In this document: piece after piece, positions 5,662-8,552 of the stretch
How positions within the stretch are numbered: the first letter of the stretch is position 1
Layout of the letters: each line of letters opens with the position of its first letter
Assembly: GCA_023426865.1 (NCBI GenBank)
Contig: JAEZBT010000082.1
Location: 1 to 8,552 of the forward strand
DNA: 8,552 bases
Direction: 5' to 3'
DNA from: Actinomycetes bacterium
GTDB taxonomy: Bacteria; Actinomycetota; Actinomycetes; Actinomycetales; Cellulomonadaceae
The notes under the pieces: model-generated
What the model saw: the letters and a program-made list of their open reading frames with translations, nothing else
What the model was told of the DNA's origin: nothing
Databases searched by the model: none
Position numbers and translations under genes: made by a program

Positions 5662-7169
5662 CGGATCTCCTCCAGCTCGGGGGCGGACGCCAGCAGCGGG
5701 CCGCCCCACCGGGCCTCGAGCAGCGTCTCGAGCGCCGCACCCACCCGGTAGAGACGGTCGTCCGCCTTCGCCGGGGCGAGCACCTGGAACCCGACGGGCA
5801 GGCCGCCGTCCAGGCCGTTCGGCACCGACAGGCCGGGCACGCCGGCGAGGTTGGCCGGGATCGTGGCGACGTCGTTGAGGTACATGGCCATGGGGTCGTC
5901 GAGCTTCTCGCCGAGGCGGAAGGCCGTCGTCGGCGCCGTCGGCGAGACCAGGACGTCGGCCTGCTCGAACGCGGCCGCGAAGTCGCGCTGCACCAGCGTG
6001 CGGACCTTCTGCGCGCTGCCGTAGTAGGCGTCGTAGTAGCCCGCGGACAGCGCGTACGTGCCGAGGATGACGCGGCGCTTGACCTCGTCGCCGAAGCCCC
6101 GGCCCCGCGTCGCGGCCATGACCCGCTCGGCCGTCACGGGGCCGTCGGTCGGCTCGACCCGCAGGCCGTAGCGCATGCCGTCGAACTTCGCGAGGTTGCT
6201 CGACGCCTCGCTCGGCATGATCAGGTAGTAGGCGGCGAGCGCGTAGGCGAAGTTCGGGCAGCTCACCTCGACGATGTCGGCACCCGCGGCCTGGAGCACC
6301 TCGAGGGACTCCTCGAACCGCTCGCGCACGCCGGGCTGGTACCCCTCGCCGCCGAGCTCGCGGACGACGCCGAGGCGCACGCCGGTCAGATCGCCGGAGG
6401 CGCCCTGACGCGCCGCGCCGACGAGGTCGGGCAGCGGGTCCGGCAGGGAAGTCGAGTCGCGCGGGTCGTGCCCGCCGATGAGCGCGTGCAGGAGCGCCGC
6501 GTCGAGGACCGTGCGGGTCACCGGGCCGGCCTGGTCCAGCGAGGACGCCATCGCGATGAGGCCGTAGCGGGAGACGCCGCCGTAGGTCGGCTTGGTGCCG
6601 ACAGTGCCGGTCACGGCAGCCGGCTGACGGATCGAGCCGCCGGTGTCCGTGCCGATGGCCAGCGGCGCCTCGTACGCGGCCACCGCCGCGGCGCTGCCAC
6701 CGCCCGAGCCGCCCGGGATCCGGTCGAGGTCCCAGGGGTTGTGCGTGTCGCCGTAGGCCGAGTGCTCCGTGGAGGAGCCCATCGCGAACTCGTCCATGTT
6801 GGTCTTGCCGAGGATCGGCAGGCCGGCCGCCTTGATGCGCTCGACGAGGGTGGCGTCGTACGGCGGCACCCAGCCCTCGAGGATCCGCGAGCCGGCGGTC
6901 GTCGGCAGGCCCTTGGTCACCACGACGTCCTTGACGGCGATCGGGACGCCCGCCAGCGGGTGCAGCTGCTCCCCCGCGGCCCGACGCACGTCGACGTCGG
7001 CGGCGGTCGCGAGCGCCTCGTCGGCGCTGACGTGCAGGAACGCGTGGACCGCGCCGTCCACTGCGGCGATCCGGTCCAGGTGCGCGCGCGTCGCCTCGAC
7101 GCTCGAGACGTCGCCCGCGGCGAGCCGCTCGGCGAGGGTGGCGGCGCTGAGTCTCGTCAGGTCGCTCAC
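5658..7169 (-). CDS. gatA: Asp-tRNA(Asn)/Glu-tRNA(Gln) amidotransferase subunit A (glutaminase)
   Basis: This 503-residue protein is the amidase-signature subunit that hydrolyses glutamine and channels ammonia to GatB. The Ser-cisSer-Lys triad is clear: K80 in PIAVKDV, S155 in GGSGGGS and nucleophile S179 in DTGGSIRQPA. These lie one residue from the positions known in the Staphylococcus aureus enzyme (79, 154, 178). NMDEFAMGSSTEHSAYG (124-140) and the C-terminal 'PGLSVPNGL...PVGFQV' block are also characteristic. The start is a GTG at 7169 overlapping the gatC stop by four bases (GTGA), with GGGGAGGA (7180-7173) just upstream. Its own stop overlaps gatB. The three subunits would thus be made in coupled amounts. 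Length and motifs are ordinary for an active enzyme. Confidence 0.97.
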   Translation of the reverse strand: MSDLTRLSAATLAERLAAGDVSSVEATRAHLDRIAAVDGAVHAFLHVSADEALATAADVDVRRAAGEQLHPLAGVPIAVKDVVVTKGLPTTAGSRILEGWVPPYDATLVERIKAAGLPILGKTNMDEFAMGSSTEHSAYGDTHNPWDLDRIPGGSGGGSAAAVAAYEAPLAIGTDTGGSIRQPAAVTGTVGTKPTYGGVSRYGLIAMASSLDQAGPVTRTVLDAALLHALIGGHDPRDSTSLPDPLPDLVGAARQGASGDLTGVRLGVVRELGGEGYQPGVRERFEESLEVLQAAGADIVEVSCPNFAYALAAYYLIMPSEASSNLAKFDGMRYGLRVEPTDGPVTAERVMAATRGRGFGDEVKRRVILGTYALSAGYYDAYYGSAQKVRTLVQRDFAAAFEQADVLVSPTAPTTAFRLGEKLDDPMAMYLNDVATIPANLAGVPGLSVPNGLDGGLPVGFQVLAPAKADDRLYRVGAALETLLEARWGGPLLASAPELEEIR

Positions 7170-7465
7170 GCGTCCTCCCCCAGGATCTGCGGGACGGCGA
7201 AGCGCCCCTCCTCGGCCGACGGCGCGGCGGCCAGGGCCTGGTCGGCCGTCAGCGGCGGGGTGACGACGTCCGGCCGCATCACGTTGACAAGCGGCAGCGG
7301 GTGGCTCGTCGCCGGGACGTCGGCGGTGGCGACCCGGCTCACGGTCGCGACGGCCTCGACGATGACGTCGAGCTCGGTCGCCAGGCGCGTCAGCTCGGCG
7401 TCGGTGAGGTCGATCCGCGCGAGCCCGGCAAGGCGCGCGACCTCCTCGCGGGAGATGGTGGACAT
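7166..7465 (-). CDS. gatC: Asp-tRNA(Asn)/Glu-tRNA(Gln) amidotransferase subunit C
   Basis: This 99-residue protein is the small subunit that wraps around and stabilises the GatA-GatB interface. It shows the full family pattern: ISREEVARLAGLARIDLT (4-21), a helix with ELDVIVEAV (31-39), then PLVNVMRPDVV (58-68), and the closing EEGRFAVPQIL (85-95). It is the first gene of the operon. The ATG at 7465 has no Shine-Dalgarno sequence, but TAGACT ends exactly seven bases before it, so translation is probably leaderless. The longer open frame upstream to about 8305 lacks family similarity and lies opposite the histidine kinase gene. Confidence 0.96.
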   Translation of the reverse strand: MSTISREEVARLAGLARIDLTDAELTRLATELDVIVEAVATVSRVATADVPATSHPLPLVNVMRPDVVTPPLTADQALAAAPSAEEGRFAVPQILGEDA

Positions 7466-7472
7466 GGCCGCG

Positions 7473-7478
7473 AGTCTA
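7473..7478 (-). promoter_or_regulatory. gatCAB promoter -10 box, leaderless
   Basis: TAGACT (7478-7473 on the minus strand) fits TANNNT. It is followed by seven bases and then the gatC ATG, so the transcript should begin at the A of the start codon. No good -35 is seen at 16-18 bases (ACATCG at 17). The GCGGACAC direct repeats lie in its place and upstream. The spacing is identical to that of the lacI-type gene's TAGAGT box. Confidence 0.55.
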
Positions 7479-7488
7479 GTGGGGGCAC

Positions 7489-7507
7489 GTGTCCGCGATG
7501 TGTCCGC
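7489..7507 (-). repeat. Direct repeat GCGGACAC with 11-base period upstream of gatC
   Basis: The 8-mer GCGGACAC occurs twice on the minus strand (7507-7500 and 7496-7489), three bases apart. The repeat period is 11 bases, about one helical turn. It lies 10 to 29 bases upstream of the predicted gatC -10, where a -35 box or an activator site would be expected. It may be a regulator site for gatCAB or simply chance in GC-rich DNA. Confidence 0.4.
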
Positions 7508-7527
7508 CAGACCCGGCCGCCACCGTG

Positions 7528-7564
7528 CCGGAGCGCCGGCGGACCCCGGTCCGCACCGCTCCGG
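7528..7564. repeat. Nested inverted repeat in the gatC / kinase intergenic region
   Basis: CCGGAGCG (7528-7535) pairs with CGCTCCGG (7557-7564). Inside it, GCGGACC (7539-7545) pairs with GGTCCGC (7548-7554) across two bases, leaving a small internal bulge. The 15 base pairs could form a long hairpin if transcribed, or each arm could be a protein-binding dyad. It lies upstream of both predicted transcript starts, so a DNA site seems more likely than an RNA structure. Confidence 0.45.
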
Positions 7565-7583
7565 GGTAGGGCTGGCCCTACCC
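7564..7583. promoter_or_regulatory. Perfect 9+9 dyad, candidate operator of the histidine kinase gene
   Basis: GGGTAGGGCTGGCCCTACCC is an inverted repeat with nine-base perfect arms and a two-base centre. It lies 57 bases before the kinase start. TACCCT (7579-7584), in its right arm, fits a TANNNT -10 box. Response regulators of the NarL class bind dyads of this size and often control their own operon. Binding by the partner of the adjacent kinase is an inference. Confidence 0.5.
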
Positions 7584-7597
7584 TGGATCGGCCAGCC

Positions 7598-7615
7598 CGC
7601 CGGATCGATCCGGCG
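7598..7615. repeat. Perfect 18-base palindrome before the histidine kinase
   Basis: CGCCGGATCGATCCGGCG is a perfect palindrome centred between 7606 and 7607, 25 bases before the kinase start codon. If the TACCCT box is the -10, it would lie in the 5' leader, as an operator or a hairpin near the start codon. Its core differs from the transporter operator, though both contain ATCGAT. Confidence 0.45.
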
Positions 7616-7639
7616 CGCGCCCGTCGCGACGATCGGTGC

Positions 7640-8552
7640 ATGACCTCGATGCCTGACACCACGCACACCCCCCTGCCGCCCGACGACGTCGACGGGTCGC
7701 CCGGTCCCGCACCCGACCCCGTCGCCCCGGTCGGTCCGATGCTCTACGGCCGCCCGCTCGCGGACGTCCTCGGCCAGGTCGGGCGGGACTCCGCGTACCT
7801 GTTCCTCACGTTCCCCATCGCGCTCACGTCGTTCGTGCTGCTGGTCACGGGCGTCTCGCTCGCCCTGGGGCTCGTGGTGATCTGGGTGGGGGTCCCGGTC
7901 GGGGCCGCCACGCTGGGCATGGCCGTGGGCTTCGAGAAGCTGGAGCGGGCACGCCTGGCGGCCCGCGGCACGGTGCTCGCGCCGATCGTGTACGCGCCGG
8001 TGCCGGGCGTCGGCCTGCGCGCCCAGCTGCAGCGCCTGGCCGACCCGAAGCGCTGGGCAGCGGTCCTGCACGGCATCCTCGCGCTCGTCGTCTCCACGTT
8101 CACGTGGTCGGTCCTGGTCACCTGGTGGGCGGGGATCGCGGGGGGGCTGACCTACTGGTTCTGGGAGCGGTGGCTGCCCGAGGACAACAGCGGCCTGGCC
8201 GACCTGCTGTCCCTGCCCGTGTCCGACGCGCAGGTCAACCTCGTCCTCGGCGCGGTCTTCGCGCTGAGCCTGGCGCCGGTCCTGCGCTGGTGCGTCGGCC
8301 TGCACGAGCTCTCGGCCCGGTGGCTCCTGACGGGCTCCTCACGGCGGGCGCTGCAGGCCCAGGTGTCCGACCTGACGGCGCGTCGGGCGGCCGCCGCCGC
8401 AGCCGAGACGGCGTCGCTGCGCCGGCTCGAGCGGGACATCCACGACGGGCCGCAGCAGCGGCTCGTGCGGCTCGGGATGGACCTGTCCACCGCCCAACGC
8501 CGGCTGGACGACGACCCGGCCGAGGCACGCCGTCTGCTCGCCGAGGCCCGCG
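7640..8552 (+). CDS. Sensor histidine kinase, NarL-class two-component system (partial, runs off the right edge)
   Basis: The frame is open from ATG at 7640 to the window end, 304 residues without a stop. A Pro/Asp-rich cytoplasmic tail (1-33) precedes a membrane sensor region of the 'putative sensor' type (resembling Pfam PF13796). Hydrophobic segments are at about 52-73, 76-97, 141-166 and 199-220. The loop between the second and third contains APIVYAPVPGVGLR. A coiled linker (about 236-262) then leads to a HisKA_3 box, RDIHDGPQQR (265-274), with H268 as the phospho-acceptor. The ATPase domain and response regulator should lie beyond the edge. No Shine-Dalgarno sequence is visible before 7640; ATG at 7649 or 7739 are possible alternatives. 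It diverges from gatC across 174 bases with several dyads. The signal is unknown; such kinases often sense the membrane or cell envelope. Confidence 0.9.
   Translation, partial: MTSMPDTTHTPLPPDDVDGSPGPAPDPVAPVGPMLYGRPLADVLGQVGRDSAYLFLTFPIALTSFVLLVTGVSLALGLVVIWVGVPVGAATLGMAVGFEKLERARLAARGTVLAPIVYAPVPGVGLRAQLQRLADPKRWAAVLHGILALVVSTFTWSVLVTWWAGIAGGLTYWFWERWLPEDNSGLADLLSLPVSDAQVNLVLGAVFALSLAPVLRWCVGLHELSARWLLTGSSRRALQAQVSDLTARRAAAAAAETASLRRLERDIHDGPQQRLVRLGMDLSTAQRRLDDDPAEARRLLAEAR

Noticed and set aside
4831..5751. Plus-strand frame opposite gatB
   Set aside because: Val/Arg/His-rich mirror frame with no start signal or domain.
6468..7643. Plus-strand frame opposite gatA and gatC
   Set aside because: Mirror frame of two well-supported genes; its composition is unlike a folded protein.
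7466..8305. Minus-strand frame continuous with gatC and opposite the histidine kinase
   Set aside because: Rich in Arg, Asp, Gln and His without domains. The plus strand encodes a clear membrane kinase with a HisKA_3 box, and gatC has its own start.

Overview
The window is very GC-rich, with strongly G/C-biased third codon positions. It carries a gatC-gatA-gatB operon for the glutamyl/aspartyl-tRNA amidotransferase, an Actinobacteria-style lipoprotein sugar-binding protein, a LacI regulator and a NarL-class histidine kinase. This points to a high-GC actinobacterium. The general feel of the proteins suggests Micrococcales, perhaps Cellulomonadaceae-like; that placement is an impression from protein style and was not tested by any search. 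No RNA gene, insertion sequence, CRISPR array or obvious foreign island was seen. Coding density is high, and no gap between genes exceeds about 175 bases.

Left part (1-2545): a divergent sugar-uptake locus. On the minus strand lie a family 1 extracellular solute-binding lipoprotein and, tightly behind it, the probable start of an ABC permease that leaves the window at base 1. On the plus strand a LacI-family repressor reads the other way. The 109-base region between them holds a cluster of overlapping TCGATA-type palindromes. These abut a perfect TTGACA -35 box for the transporter and overlap the repressor's own promoter, so one protein could control both directions.

Middle part (2559-7465): a minus-strand run in the order gatC, gatA, gatB, a GNAT acetyltransferase, and a D-2-hydroxyacid dehydrogenase. 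gatC/gatA, gatA/gatB and acetyltransferase/dehydrogenase each overlap by four bases (GTGA or ATGA), which indicates translational coupling. GatCAB converts Glu-tRNA(Gln) and/or Asp-tRNA(Asn) to the amidated forms. The two downstream enzymes have no obvious tie to that job. The dehydrogenase ends head-on against lacI, with two hairpins at the junction.

Right part (7466-8552): a 174-base divergent intergenic region with three strong dyads and an 11-base-period direct repeat. It is followed by a plus-strand sensor histidine kinase that runs off the right edge just after its phospho-acceptor histidine region.

Both lacI and gatC appear to be leaderless genes: each has a TANNNT -10 hexamer exactly seven bases before its start codon. 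I did not find a clearly new system. The best leads are the multi-register LacI operator, the dyad cluster in front of the kinase, the matched leaderless promoters, and the enzyme pair attached to gatCAB.
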